A stretch of DNA of 55,965 nt, taken from a virus. Position numbers and translations under genes: made by a program. The DNA is taken from positions 1-55,965 of the IMG/VR virus record IMGVR_UViG_3300033149_001514. One strand, 5' to 3'. Numbering within the stretch: the stretch's first letter is position 1; each line of letters begins with the position of its first letter. This document shows positions 47,937-55,941 of the stretch, piece after piece. Under the pieces are notes generated by a model. That model was not told the origin of the DNA. It worked only from the letters and a program-made list of their open reading frames with translations, and did no database searches.

Positions 47937-49100
47937 ATGGCTACACAATATGAGATACGAGTAAGAGATGCAAATGGAGCTATGGTCGGGCGATTGGGGC
48001 TTGGATTAGTTAATCCCAACGGGGATTTAATTCGACCGTTTCATTATGTCAAAGATTTGCAGACGGCGGGTATGCTTCGGTTTCGCTTAAATGGCTCGCA
48101 CCCTATTATTGACGAGTTTGAGAAGAACGGTCAGGTAGAGGTGTGGCGAAACGTAGACGGAGCAGGATGGTATCGAGATTTCATTGGCTTGTTGCTGGAT
48201 GATTATACCTATCTCCAAGATGATGAACTGAAATACGATGCTTACTTGCCCGGACATAAAATCATTCTTTCGTGGGCTATAAATGCATGGAGCGCAAGCA
48301 CCGCTAACAAGACTGTATTCTCTGCGGTTAAAGCAGAAACCATAATGAAAGCCTTGGTCACACACAATCTTACTTCTAGCGCCACGACAGGAAACGGCAG
48401 AAAGGTTACTTTTCAATGCCCTTACACAATACAGGTCGAAGCCGATGGGTCTGGTGGCAATACCCTGAATTGGAGTTGTGCTTGGAAGAATGTACTGACT
48501 GAATTAACTGCGCTTACCCAAGTTGGCGGGGGTGACTATGACCTCATAAGAGACCCCGACAGTGACGGGTCTTATACCAAGTTTGAGTTTCGTTTCTATT
48601 CCGGACAACGGGGAAGCGACCTTACCGATGAAGTTATCTTGGCAGTCTCCCGAGGAAACCTTACCGATGCCAATTACGCCCACAGAGGAAGTCAGGCAAA
48701 GACTTGCGTTATTGTAGGTGGTCAGGGAGAAAAAGATAACCGAGATATCGAGGTAAGAACCAGTGCCGAGGACGGGGCTTCTATGCACAGGGAAGCATTT
48801 CACAACGCAACTAATTATGAAAAAGGCGATACTGCTGGGCTACAGGACAGGGGAGACCAGTTCTTGGAAGACAATTCTGACGCAGAGGAATTTTCTTTTA
48901 AGGTTCTTGATGTGGCTAACGGCCGATACGGCATTGATTATTGCTACGACAGCGGAAGGAACGAAGGCATTTTGGGTGATTTGATAACGGTAATACGTCC
49001 GCACGACCAAGTAAGTGAGACGCATAAAGTGGAAGGCGTGACAGTTAGTGTCAATAATATGGCAGAAGAAAATATCATATTATCTACGGTGAGGCAATGA
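47937..49100 (+). CDS. baseplate hub protein (ReqiPepy6 gp37-like)
   Basis: A 387-residue protein. RLNGSHPIIDEFEKNGQVEV near 52, then WYRDFIGLLLDDYTYLQDDE near 80 and QLGDLI-type motifs (EGILGDLITVIRP near 345) resemble siphovirus hub proteins of the gp37/ReqiPepy6 type (Gp27-like, alpha-beta hub). It forms the tail tip. Overlaps the tail spike gene by 4 bases. Confidence 0.75.
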   Translation: MATQYEIRVRDANGAMVGRLGLGLVNPNGDLIRPFHYVKDLQTAGMLRFRLNGSHPIIDEFEKNGQVEVWRNVDGAGWYRDFIGLLLDDYTYLQDDELKYDAYLPGHKIILSWAINAWSASTANKTVFSAVKAETIMKALVTHNLTSSATTGNGRKVTFQCPYTIQVEADGSGGNTLNWSCAWKNVLTELTALTQVGGGDYDLIRDPDSDGSYTKFEFRFYSGQRGSDLTDEVILAVSRGNLTDANYAHRGSQAKTCVIVGGQGEKDNRDIEVRTSAEDGASMHREAFHNATNYEKGDTAGLQDRGDQFLEDNSDAEEFSFKVLDVANGRYGIDYCYDSGRNEGILGDLITVIRPHDQVSETHKVEGVTVSVNNMAEENIILSTVRQ

Positions 49101-49957
49101 GTACAGATGGAGTAACTAAAAAAACCGATTTGACTGCAAGAATATTGGGTCTTAACGATAGGCTTAGTCATATCGAAGCCTTGGAAAAATGGCCTGTCCT
49201 TGACGAGGATGATTTCGCTTCCGACAGTGACGCTCATCTGGCAACCCAGCAATCTATTAAATCGTATGTGGATAATCACGGGTGGACAGGAGACAAAACT
49301 ACCAACTTTACTTCCTCTGATGATTACGATGACATCAACCCCGCAATAGATGCTCTTGATAAATATATTCCACATGGCTACAAGCGCATTCTGCAGTTTG
49401 GGGATGGGATATATGCTCTTACGGGGCGAATCATAATATCTGGATTTTACGGGCCGGGAACACTAGCAATTTACGGAAATACTGGCGAGAGCGAAACCAC
49501 CTTGCATGCTAATCAGGCGGTAGATATTGATGCAGACGCTCTTTCAACGAACGCAATTTTTATAACTGAATGTGATTGTCCTATTGAAATTCATAATATA
49601 AAAATTAGGCATAATTCTAATTCTGGACATGCTGGCTTGTACGTTAATCATTGCTCAGCGAAAATCAGCGTTCTAGGGTGCTATGTAGATGGTGATGGCA
49701 CAGGGGCTGCGGGCGGCAATGGCTTCGAGTTCTTGTTTTGTCCATGGGTCTATGTCAGGGCTTGCTATGCTCATAATAATCGAACAGGAATTACCGCGGG
49801 GTACGGTACTTATCTCGTTTCTAGGAATAATGATGAATACAGCACAGCCCCTGCTTATGGGCTATATGCCACTGGTGGTGGTATAAAGAGAGTATCAACA
49901 CAGCCATCGGGTTCAACAGCGAACACAACTACTAATAACGGAGGCACGATAGACTAA
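49097..49957 (+). CDS. tail spike-like protein with beta-helix
   Basis: A 286-residue protein. The first 60 residues (LTARILGLNDRLSHIEALEK) form a coiled-coil/attachment region and the rest has a parallel beta-helix look (IEIHNIKIRHNSNSGHAGLY, ISVLGCYVDGDG), as in polysaccharide-binding spikes. No catalytic motif is identifiable. It overlaps the next gene by one base. Confidence 0.65.
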   Translation: MSTDGVTKKTDLTARILGLNDRLSHIEALEKWPVLDEDDFASDSDAHLATQQSIKSYVDNHGWTGDKTTNFTSSDDYDDINPAIDALDKYIPHGYKRILQFGDGIYALTGRIIISGFYGPGTLAIYGNTGESETTLHANQAVDIDADALSTNAIFITECDCPIEIHNIKIRHNSNSGHAGLYVNHCSAKISVLGCYVDGDGTGAAGGNGFEFLFCPWVYVRACYAHNNRTGITAGYGTYLVSRNNDEYSTAPAYGLYATGGGIKRVSTQPSGSTANTTTNNGGTID

Positions 49958-50391
49958 TGAAGGCGACTTTTTTTCTATACGAAAAGGATTCCGGATTAGT
50001 AATTTATTTCAATGCCCTGCCACCCGAGAATGCCGATTATATCCGAACAGGCTTTACTATTCATGCTGACCGCAGAGCCAGTATAGAAAATGCTAACTGG
50101 AAAAAGATAGGGATTTGGGCTAACGAGGATGGAATTGAAGTCGATGAAGAACAGGATTATCTGTATAATGAAATATCAAATACACTAACAGCCAGCAATA
50201 TCACGACAGTTATACCTAATAATACCTATGAGAACATACGGACAAATATAGACTTGCTGAAAGACAGGCTGCGTCCATTAATAGGAATGAAATTTATGGA
50301 CTTAACTGATAAGGATAAGAATTGGTTATTCGCTTATATGATGTATCAGCAAGGCTACTTAGATGATGAAGGACGATTAAAAAATAAATAA
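49957..50391 (+). CDS. tail-associated hypothetical protein
   Basis: A 144-residue protein with a beta N-half (KATFFLYEKDSGLVIYFNAL) and a helical C-half. It overlaps the spike gene. It is probably a tail accessory or chaperone protein of the spike. Not recognised. Confidence 0.6.
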   Translation: MKATFFLYEKDSGLVIYFNALPPENADYIRTGFTIHADRRASIENANWKKIGIWANEDGIEVDEEQDYLYNEISNTLTASNITTVIPNNTYENIRTNIDLLKDRLRPLIGMKFMDLTDKDKNWLFAYMMYQQGYLDDEGRLKNK

Positions 50392-50401
50392 TGGAGGATA
50401 C

Positions 50402-51235
50402 ATGGCTGAAATAGTAACTGGATTTGATAGCAGGTATTGGGATGGCATATTAACCGCAGAGAACCAAAAGACTTTTAAATTCTTTATGGGTAAGTTCTCG
50501 CAGGGCAAATGCTTCACCCCAAAAGAAGGCTGGAACTTGCTGTCTAATAACTGGAAAAGGACTCGTGATGTTTATAAAATACCAAGAGGCCCTTATCATT
50601 ACATGCTGTTTTCTCATCCTTGGTATGACCCCATTACCTACGGAAAGGAAAACGCACAAAATTTCTGGAACACCTGTCAGGAACACTTTGAAGGTGATAT
50701 CGGAGAGATACCACCTACTATTGATGTCGAAAGCCATTGGGCAGGCATGGTAGGAGGGGAGGGTAGGGTGGCAACTTTACGGGCTTGCCTAGAAGAAACC
50801 GAAAAGTTATTCGGGCGTGTTCCTCTAATTTATACCGCTCGATGGTATTGGGATAGATATATTGCCCCGTATACTGGTGATTGGCAATACTGGAAAGAGC
50901 ATGAGCTTTGGGAAGCAGACCCCCCGCCCGACACGCCGATTGCTGGCTGGGGTAATTCTTGTGCGATAAGACAAGTGGCTTTGGGTAAAGCATGGGCTGG
51001 CTTTAATACTACTATTGATGTCGATGAAGTAGAAGATACTTGGCTGGCTCAATACTGGAAACCGACACCGCCGTCCGATTGTACAGAAGCGGTAGAAAAA
51101 GCCCTTGAAGCCCAAGCCATAATATACGAAGCGGAAATTGCAAACCTGAAGGCAGAGAACGAAGCTCTGAAAACCAGTGAATATAATCAGGCTCTCAACG
51201 ATGTGATTGGCTTTTCGGAGAGTGCTAAAAGGTAG
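50402..51235 (+). CDS. GH25 lysozyme (endolysin)
   Basis: A 277-residue N,O-diacetylmuramidase-type enzyme. GFDSRYWDG near residue 7-15 supplies the first acidic residue, PTIDVESHW near 103-111 the catalytic Asp/Glu pair, and CAIRQVALG near 187 the barrel end. The C-terminal 45 residues are a charged coiled coil (AEIANLKAENEAL). It digests peptidoglycan at lysis. AGGATAC (weak) precedes the ATG. It opens the lysis cassette. Confidence 0.85.
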   Translation: MAEIVTGFDSRYWDGILTAENQKTFKFFMGKFSQGKCFTPKEGWNLLSNNWKRTRDVYKIPRGPYHYMLFSHPWYDPITYGKENAQNFWNTCQEHFEGDIGEIPPTIDVESHWAGMVGGEGRVATLRACLEETEKLFGRVPLIYTARWYWDRYIAPYTGDWQYWKEHELWEADPPPDTPIAGWGNSCAIRQVALGKAWAGFNTTIDVDEVEDTWLAQYWKPTPPSDCTEAVEKALEAQAIIYEAEIANLKAENEALKTSEYNQALNDVIGFSESAKR

Positions 51236-51243
51236 AAATAGCA

Positions 51244-51534
51244 ATGAATGTTCCTGTAAGGCTTGTCACGATGTTCTTGTGGATAGGTGTTCTTGTAATG
51301 CTTTTGGCATCCATACATGCTGACCCGATAAAACTACGCAAAGAACGTTTCTGGTATAGGGCTATTCTGGCTTCGTGGGTAATACACATGCTTTTCTTTT
51401 ACGGGGTCACTGTATGCACAAATCCTTCTCCCGGACTGTTTACTACTTGGTCTAACGCCCTTCGAATTCATGGTGGCATAGCGTTACTGCTTAAAGAAGT
51501 ATTAGCCTATCTACGAAACAGGATGGGAGCATAA
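51244..51534 (+). CDS. membrane protein, holin candidate
   Basis: A 96-residue protein with two or three hydrophobic helices (residues 6-24, 43-56 and 76-88) directly after the lysozyme gene. Topology and position fit a holin, but the protein at 51985-52395 is also a candidate. It ends immediately before the next ATG. No conserved family recognised. Confidence 0.6.
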   Translation: MNVPVRLVTMFLWIGVLVMLLASIHADPIKLRKERFWYRAILASWVIHMLFFYGVTVCTNPSPGLFTTWSNALRIHGGIALLLKEVLAYLRNRMGA

Positions 51535-51885
51535 ATGGAAGCAAGTATATCGTTGGCGGTTGGTCTTGGTTCGGCATTTGCCTCTATAATTGCCGCCATT
51601 TTGACTTATCGAGCCACACAGAACAGACTCAAAGAAGAGCGAAAAGAAATAATGGCGGGAGCTGAAAAGGCTCTTGCGGAAGCAACGGAACAGACCCTCA
51701 AAAACTTTAGCCTTGCTCTGGAAAGGCTTGAAAAGGAATATGCCGTTGTATGTGATGAAAATACAGCTATGAAGAAATTCATAAATGCCCTGTATGCCGG
51801 GATAAGAAAATTAATAAAGCAACTTGAAGCCAAGGGAATAGAACCCGATTGGAGACCCCCGCCTATAAATGGGTGGAGACAATAG
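51535..51885 (+). CDS. membrane-anchored coiled-coil lysis protein
   Basis: A 116-residue protein with one N-terminal hydrophobic helix (ISLAVGLGSAFASIIAAILT) and an acidic/basic coiled coil (KEIMAGAEKALAEATEQTLK). The design resembles spanin-like or holin-regulator proteins. It is preceded by GGGAG inside the previous gene. Function inferred only from position and topology. Confidence 0.6.
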   Translation: MEASISLAVGLGSAFASIIAAILTYRATQNRLKEERKEIMAGAEKALAEATEQTLKNFSLALERLEKEYAVVCDENTAMKKFINALYAGIRKLIKQLEAKGIEPDWRPPPINGWRQ

Positions 51886-51984
51886 GCTCTTTCATCTTTG
51901 CCGAGTCTATGGTAATATTATTCTTGCCTAGTCATAGCGTGGGAAATAAGAACCCATATTAGACTGTAAGTAAAGGAGATACCC

Positions 51985-52395
51985 ATGAAAGTTATCAGAA
52001 AGTATTTTGTATTTTTAGTCATAGCGATTCTGCTGTTGTTCTCTCTGGCGTTTCAGGTCGAGGACACCAACCCTTGGCGTGGAATCTTTGAGTGGACAAT
52101 AGGTATCGTGCTTATGCTCTTGGGTGCGCCGATTACTCAATGGCTAAAAAATAAGTTGGGTATACAAGATAAGCTGGCGCTACTGCTAACCGGATTAGTT
52201 GCCGTAGTAATTGCTATTGCGGAATTGTTTCTGGCGAATGTACTTTCCTTTGAGAGCTTTACACTTGAGAACTTTCCGTTGGCTTTCAGTGCGGTTATGA
52301 CAGTTGCCACTTTCTATTATCACCTGTTGAAAAATACCGATACGGTATTAGGAAGTAAATTACTGCTTCCCAAGCCTTCGAAAAGGTCGCAATAA
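51985..52395 (+). CDS. four-helix membrane protein, holin candidate
   Basis: A 136-residue protein with about four hydrophobic segments (residues 8-23, 37-51, 66-88 and 99-114). AAAGGAG precedes the ATG. Membrane protein of this size after lysozyme fits a holin. It is the last plus-strand gene, 22 bases before a strong terminator. Confidence 0.65.
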   Translation: MKVIRKYFVFLVIAILLLFSLAFQVEDTNPWRGIFEWTIGIVLMLLGAPITQWLKNKLGIQDKLALLLTGLVAVVIAIAELFLANVLSFESFTLENFPLAFSAVMTVATFYYHLLKNTDTVLGSKLLLPKPSKRSQ

Positions 52396-52417
52396 GACCT
52401 TTCCGGTTCTTCTCCAC

Positions 52418-52449
52418 ACAAAACCCCCTGCCAGCGCAGGGGGTTTTGT
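52418..52449. terminator. bidirectional terminator
   Basis: A 14-bp perfect stem ACAAAACCCCCTGC / GCAGGGGGTTTTGT with a CAGC loop. It lies between the plus-strand lysis operon and the minus-strand replication operon, with A/T tracts on both sides, so it stops both. Confidence 0.88.
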
Positions 52450-52548
52450 TATCAAATATCGTTTTTGCGGGGTTTTTGGAGATAAAAGGTGTGTTTTATA
52501 GGGTTGTTGCTACAAATCCCGCCTAACACGCTCTAACCATGTTGGTTC

Positions 52549-53148
52549 TTATCCCTTTCGTTCCTTTATAGCCTTATTGAGTTCCTGTAAGGCGTTGTCG
52601 AGGTGCTGTTCTTCTTTCTCGGTAATACCGCCCTGAAACTGGTCTTGGTTCTCAATTACTTTGCGTACAGCGTCACGCAAACGGGAGACCGCTTCTGTAA
52701 AAATTGGGCTTGCTGGCGGGTTTATTTGCCTTCTCAATTCAGCGGCTGTCCACCCGTTGTCAATGGCTTTCTGTTGCCACTTCCGTTGCTCGGCGGGGGG
52801 CAATGGGGCTACGACCTGTAAGTGTGAGAAAGACAAGTCTCCAATGCGGTCTTCATAAGCAACTCGCTTCATGGTGCTGGCGCAGTTGGCAACATGACCA
52901 TATGACTTTTCCCCGAACACGTTCAGGGCTTGTGAATATCTTTCCCCGAATGTGCCTTCCCCAATGTTTACCCAATCCCCAATACATTTAGCAAGGCTCT
53001 CGTCAATAAAAGCCAGTGCATAGCCAAGTTGCTCCCATTCTTCATAAGACGGCGGGGCTTCTATTTTCAACCCTTTCTCGGTGATTTGATACCAGTCGTT
53101 CTTCGTTTTGAGTGTGGGGTGTTCTGACGATACTATTTCCTTTGACAT
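52549..53148 (-). CDS. ParB/KorB-like DNA-binding protein
   Basis: A 199-residue protein starting at 53148 behind AAAGGAAG (reverse complement of 53150-53162). It has RYSQALNVFGEKSYGHVANC, then LSFSHLQVVAPLPPAEQRKW near 121 and GWTAAELRRQI near 148. This arrangement matches ParB/KorB-like regulator domains of plasmids and mobile elements (similar to a 'LSW.HH..V..L' motif). It is followed by a charged coiled coil. It could bind an origin or control the operon. The longer reading to 53259 adds residues that belong to the neighbouring gene in another frame. Confidence 0.6.
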   Translation of the reverse strand: MSKEIVSSEHPTLKTKNDWYQITEKGLKIEAPPSYEEWEQLGYALAFIDESLAKCIGDWVNIGEGTFGERYSQALNVFGEKSYGHVANCASTMKRVAYEDRIGDLSFSHLQVVAPLPPAEQRKWQQKAIDNGWTAAELRRQINPPASPIFTEAVSRLRDAVRKVIENQDQFQGGITEKEEQHLDNALQELNKAIKERKG

Positions 53149-53251
53149 CTTTTTTCTTCCTTTGCGGTATATATCCGCAATATGAACATGGCTGGTCGGG
53201 GTAATATTGCCACCAATACAACCCGCATTGACATTTGATATTACGTAGCAT
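53042..53251 (-). CDS. small zinc-ribbon protein overlapping the next gene
   Basis: Starts at 53251, directly after the stop of the helicase loader gene (TAAATG). The first 30 residues (CQCGLYWWQYYPDQPCSYCG) hold CxC and CxxC pairs of a zinc ribbon. The remaining half overlaps the ParB-like gene by 107 bases in another frame. The zinc site and coupling support it, but the long overlap makes the C-terminus uncertain. Confidence 0.45.
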   Translation of the reverse strand: MLRNIKCQCGLYWWQYYPDQPCSYCGYIPQRKKKDVKGNSIVRTPHTQNEERLVSNHRERVENRSPAVL

Positions 53252-54106
53252 TTAATCATCCTTATAAGGTAACTTTAGTCTTAGGTCTTCACCCAATATA
53301 GGAATAATCTTTCCGGCAGAAAACCGAGATACGATTCCTTTCATGGGTTCTGCAATTTCTACTAACTCATCAGGTGTACGGTTGCTGACTGCAAAGGTGG
53401 TTAGTCCTTTCTGGAATCGGGTGTTTATAATATCGAAAAACTTCTCATCTACCCAACTTGTGAATTTTACCCTGTCCAACTCATCAATAGCCAATACCTT
53501 GACCCCTTCGTATTTCTTTTGAATTTTATGCTGGTCGTCCGTGTCGTAGCTTTCTCTTATGTCTGCTAGCATTTTGGCACTGGTCGTATACAGGGCATGA
53601 ATACCCCTCACCCGATAACCATTCACCAAAGCAAATAAGAGGTGCGTCTTGCCTGTGCCGTTATCCCCAACAAACAGGGCTGTTGCCACCGGAACATTCT
53701 GAATTAATTTATTAGCAAATAGCCATGCCTGTTCTTGTCCTTTTTTGGGTGAACCAAGCGCAACCGTCAATGCTGGTTGCCCGTCTAGTGTTAGCGTGTC
53801 CAAGCCACAGTTATATCGTAGCCAGTTGGATAAAGCGTCTGCGTTGCATACGGGGCATGGGGCTGAGATTAGTCTTGCCTTGGATTTAAAATCATCCCCG
53901 CCAGTGGTGGGGAAATACTTTTCGATTCCCTCTTTATGGTTTATTTCCCATGCAAAAAGCGTACCGCCATCAAGCTTTGTGCTGTTGCAATTCTGACAAG
54001 CTTTCTGTAATGGCTGGTCAAAGATTACTGGTATGAGTTGCCCTTCTCTAGGTGTTCCTTTTTTGTATAGATTGTCTATCCAGTGTGACGGGTATCTAAT
54101 GTCCAT
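53252..54106 (-). CDS. DnaC/IstB-like helicase loader
   Basis: A 284-residue AAA+ ATPase: Walker A GDNGTGKTH near residues 147-155, Walker B VLAIDELDR near 207 and sensor-like FAVSNRTPDEL near 240. N-terminal cysteine pairs (CQNC near 37; CPVC near 84) form zinc knuckles. This matches DnaC/IstB-type loaders that bring the replicative helicase to an origin. It lies next to the replication initiator-like gene. Confidence 0.85.
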   Translation of the reverse strand: MDIRYPSHWIDNLYKKGTPREGQLIPVIFDQPLQKACQNCNSTKLDGGTLFAWEINHKEGIEKYFPTTGGDDFKSKARLISAPCPVCNADALSNWLRYNCGLDTLTLDGQPALTVALGSPKKGQEQAWLFANKLIQNVPVATALFVGDNGTGKTHLLFALVNGYRVRGIHALYTTSAKMLADIRESYDTDDQHKIQKKYEGVKVLAIDELDRVKFTSWVDEKFFDIINTRFQKGLTTFAVSNRTPDELVEIAEPMKGIVSRFSAGKIIPILGEDLRLKLPYKDD

Positions 54107-54118
54107 GCGTCCGTTCTC

Positions 54119-55003
54119 CTATTGATATTTCCGTAGGCTTGCCAAGATTGCTTCCTCTCGTTTCTTTCTGTTAGTCTCCCCCGCCCCATTTCCGTTGCGG
54201 TGGTACGCTAACTCGCTGGTAAAATTATTCAGCAACGATTTGGGGCTTGAAATTGTTAAACGGTCTTTCTTCATACGGTTTATAATTTTCCGGTTCAACT
54301 CCTTTACTAATTCTATGTCCTTTTGCAAAATTGCTGTTGAGGTTGGGTCTGGTTCTTGATTGTTGTCCAGCAGTCTTGCCATTATGGTCTGTTTTAGCAT
54401 TTGCTTAAACGGGTCTCGCCATAAAACATAAACGCCGCTTGGTTTATCGTTCCAATCGGGAGGTAATATATTGGTCTGTTCGCAAAAATGTTCTTCAAGT
54501 GTCTCGGCTACCGCATTGGGTAGTTTGAAGTTTTTCTTTTCAGTGGCGGGCGTAATTTTATTTAAACTTTTTTTAATAATACCATTATCTTTATTTTCTT
54601 TAATACTCCTTTGGTTTGCTAAAGTTTCTTTAGTGGTATTACTAAAATTTCTTGTGTTATCATCCTCGGCTATTACTAAAGATTCTTTAGTTGAAAGGTC
54701 GATAGCCATGTCTCTATTCAAGGAATATACAAAGCCTTTTCCTTTCTTTTTTCTGATAATTATTTCTCTGTCTAGGGCTTGGGCGAGAGCTTTAATAATA
54801 GTGGGCTGGGTGAGACCTGTTAGTTTTTCATATTGCTTTAAGGTTATGTCGGTTTCGTTGCGGTGATAGCCTTTTGTTAATCTTATTGTGACTTGAATCA
54901 CTACCCAAGTTGAGGGGGCTACTGTTGGTAATATGTGGTCTATTGCGTAATTGGAAACCTGCGTGTAGGGTACTTCTCTAAAAGGGTATACAGTGTTGTC
55001 CAT
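54119..55003 (-). CDS. replication initiator-like winged-helix protein
   Basis: A 294-residue protein. The N-terminal 100 residues (VIQVTIRLTKGYHR, then ITLKQYEKLTGLTQPTIIKA, LDREIIIRKKKGKGFVYSLN) form a winged helix as in phage RepO or DnaD-like initiators. The middle is a charged linker and the C-half is helical and basic. It probably binds the iterons at 7914-8084 and recruits the helicase loader. GGAG precedes the start. Only the domain layout supports this. Confidence 0.65.
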   Translation of the reverse strand: MDNTVYPFREVPYTQVSNYAIDHILPTVAPSTWVVIQVTIRLTKGYHRNETDITLKQYEKLTGLTQPTIIKALAQALDREIIIRKKKGKGFVYSLNRDMAIDLSTKESLVIAEDDNTRNFSNTTKETLANQRSIKENKDNGIIKKSLNKITPATEKKNFKLPNAVAETLEEHFCEQTNILPPDWNDKPSGVYVLWRDPFKQMLKQTIMARLLDNNQEPDPTSTAILQKDIELVKELNRKIINRMKKDRLTISSPKSLLNNFTSELAYHRNGNGAGETNRKKREEAILASLRKYQ

Positions 55004-55041
55004 CGTTCTCCATTTAACTAAGATTGGTATGGGTGAAATGT

Positions 55042-55070
55042 ATTGTAATGGAAGGTCGCAGAAAATACAA
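55042..55070 (-). promoter_or_regulatory. minus-strand promoter of the replication operon
   Basis: On the minus strand TTGTAT and TACAAT are 17 bases apart (55065-55070 and 55042-55047 on the plus strand). It lies about 40 bases upstream of the initiator ATG and fits a sigma-70-like promoter. Confidence 0.6.
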
Positions 55071-55091
55071 CAATCCCAACCTTAAAAATTC

Positions 55092-55123
55092 AGAGAACCG
55101 AGCGAGTGAGTTCTCGGTTCTCT
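55092..55123. terminator. hairpin in the divergent control region
   Basis: AGAGAACCGAG pairs with CTCGGTTCTCT over 11 bases with a 10-base loop. Read on the minus strand it is followed by GAATTTTT, so it could end transcripts coming from 55346 on the minus strand or act as an operator. Confidence 0.55.
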
Positions 55124-55133
55124 AAAGGAGGAA

Positions 55134-55184
55134 ATGAAAAGAAAGTTTGGGGCTGTCGCAAGAGAGTGGACGGCTCTCTTATAA
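55134..55184 (+). CDS. 16-residue ORF in leader
   Basis: AAAGGAGG (55124-55131) lies 2 bases before an ATG reading MKRKFGAVAREWTALL and a TAA. It overlaps the first arm of the structured element at 55147-55230. It could be a leader peptide whose translation alters the RNA fold. Confidence 0.3.
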   Translation: MKRKFGAVAREWTALL

Positions 55185-55230
55185 ATCGTTGGAGAACGGG
55201 GGGTTTTAATAAGCCCCTCGACAGCCCCAA
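55147..55230 (+). ncRNA. possible structured RNA (three-way junction)
   Basis: A 12-bp outer stem (TTGGGGCTGTCG at 55147-55158 with CGACAGCCCCAA at 55219-55230) encloses two hairpins: AAGAGAG/CTCTCTT (55160-55180) and GGGG/CCCC (about 55200-55217). The fold looks like a three-way junction of about 84 nucleotides. It lies between the divergent promoters and could act as RNA or as a DNA cruciform. No known family recognised. Confidence 0.5.
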
Positions 55231-55307
55231 CTATTAGAAGTATAGACTAACAGCACCTATTTGGCAAGAGCAAAGCTTAAAATTTTCCGCACCCCCTAAA
55301 AGTGTGG

Positions 55308-55313
55308 TATAAT
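55308..55313 (+). promoter_or_regulatory. extended -10 promoter
   Basis: TGGTATAAT with following ATAGGTTGGACAG matches the promoter at 2361-2383. It lies 33 bases before the first gene of the early operon. No clear -35 is visible. Confidence 0.65.
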
Positions 55314-55345
55314 ATAGGTTGGACAGTATAAAAGGAGAGAACGGT

Positions 55346-55567
55346 ATGGGCATACAGCGTATGAAAGATTTAGCAAGGCGTGAAGCCAAGAGGGCAAAGC
55401 TCATCAAGGCGTGTAACGAAAAGCACTCGCTTGTTGATGAATGCCCCGACCCGATGGACAACCGCCGAACCTTAAGAAAGTACCACGAAGAAGCATTTGG
55501 CAAAGTGCTTTATCCATGCGAGAAGTGTGGGTGCTATGCTTACAGAAAGGATGGTGACAATGAGTAA
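55346..55567 (+). CDS. small zinc-binding protein
   Basis: A 73-residue basic protein from ATG 55346 behind AAAGGAGAG. The C-terminus (YPCEKCGCYAYRKDG) holds a CxxCxC-type site; the N-half is a basic helix (MKDLARREAKRAKLIKACNE). It could bind nucleic acid. It overlaps the next gene by 8 bases. Confidence 0.65.
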   Translation: MGIQRMKDLARREAKRAKLIKACNEKHSLVDECPDPMDNRRTLRKYHEEAFGKVLYPCEKCGCYAYRKDGDNE

Positions 55568-55766
55568 GATGTGGGAAGTGGAAGTGCCAGCCAAAGACCT
55601 AGAATCTAATGACGTATTCTACCGAAACAATTTTAAATTTATAGTACGGGAGGTGAAACCAGACAAGCACTTTATAACAGCAACGTGCATAAGCCCCGCA
55701 TTAGGCAAGGAGGTTAACGTACATATTAATAAAGACGCAACTGTAACTGTTGAACGATTTGCTTAG
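55560..55766 (+). CDS. hypothetical beta-rich protein
   Basis: A 68-residue protein overlapping its predecessor by 8 bases (ATG inside GACAATGAG). It reads as alternating strands (KFIVREVKPDKHFITATCIS, then VTVERFA). Not recognised; early position behind a strong promoter. Confidence 0.6.
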   Translation: MSKMWEVEVPAKDLESNDVFYRNNFKFIVREVKPDKHFITATCISPALGKEVNVHINKDATVTVERFA

Positions 55767-55779
55767 AAAGGAGTGAAAA

Positions 55780-55941
55780 ATGAAAGGATTGAAACCCGCA
55801 GGATATTTTATATTTATGGTGGCATTTGGGTTCTGGACAAAAGCCCAAGCAGAAAGCGTGCTGGTCGCTTTTCTAATTACCCTGACCGTTGGCTTGGTGC
55901 TGGGGTATGCGCTGGTAAAGGATTTAGAATATGGTGGCTAG
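55780..55941 (+). CDS. 53-residue membrane protein
   Basis: AAAGGAG lies about 6 bases before the ATG. The product has two hydrophobic segments (YFIFMVAFGFW and VLVAFLITLTVGLVLGYALV). Small membrane proteins are common in the early region, also at positions 912-1971. Confidence 0.55.
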   Translation: MKGLKPAGYFIFMVAFGFWTKAQAESVLVAFLITLTVGLVLGYALVKDLEYGG

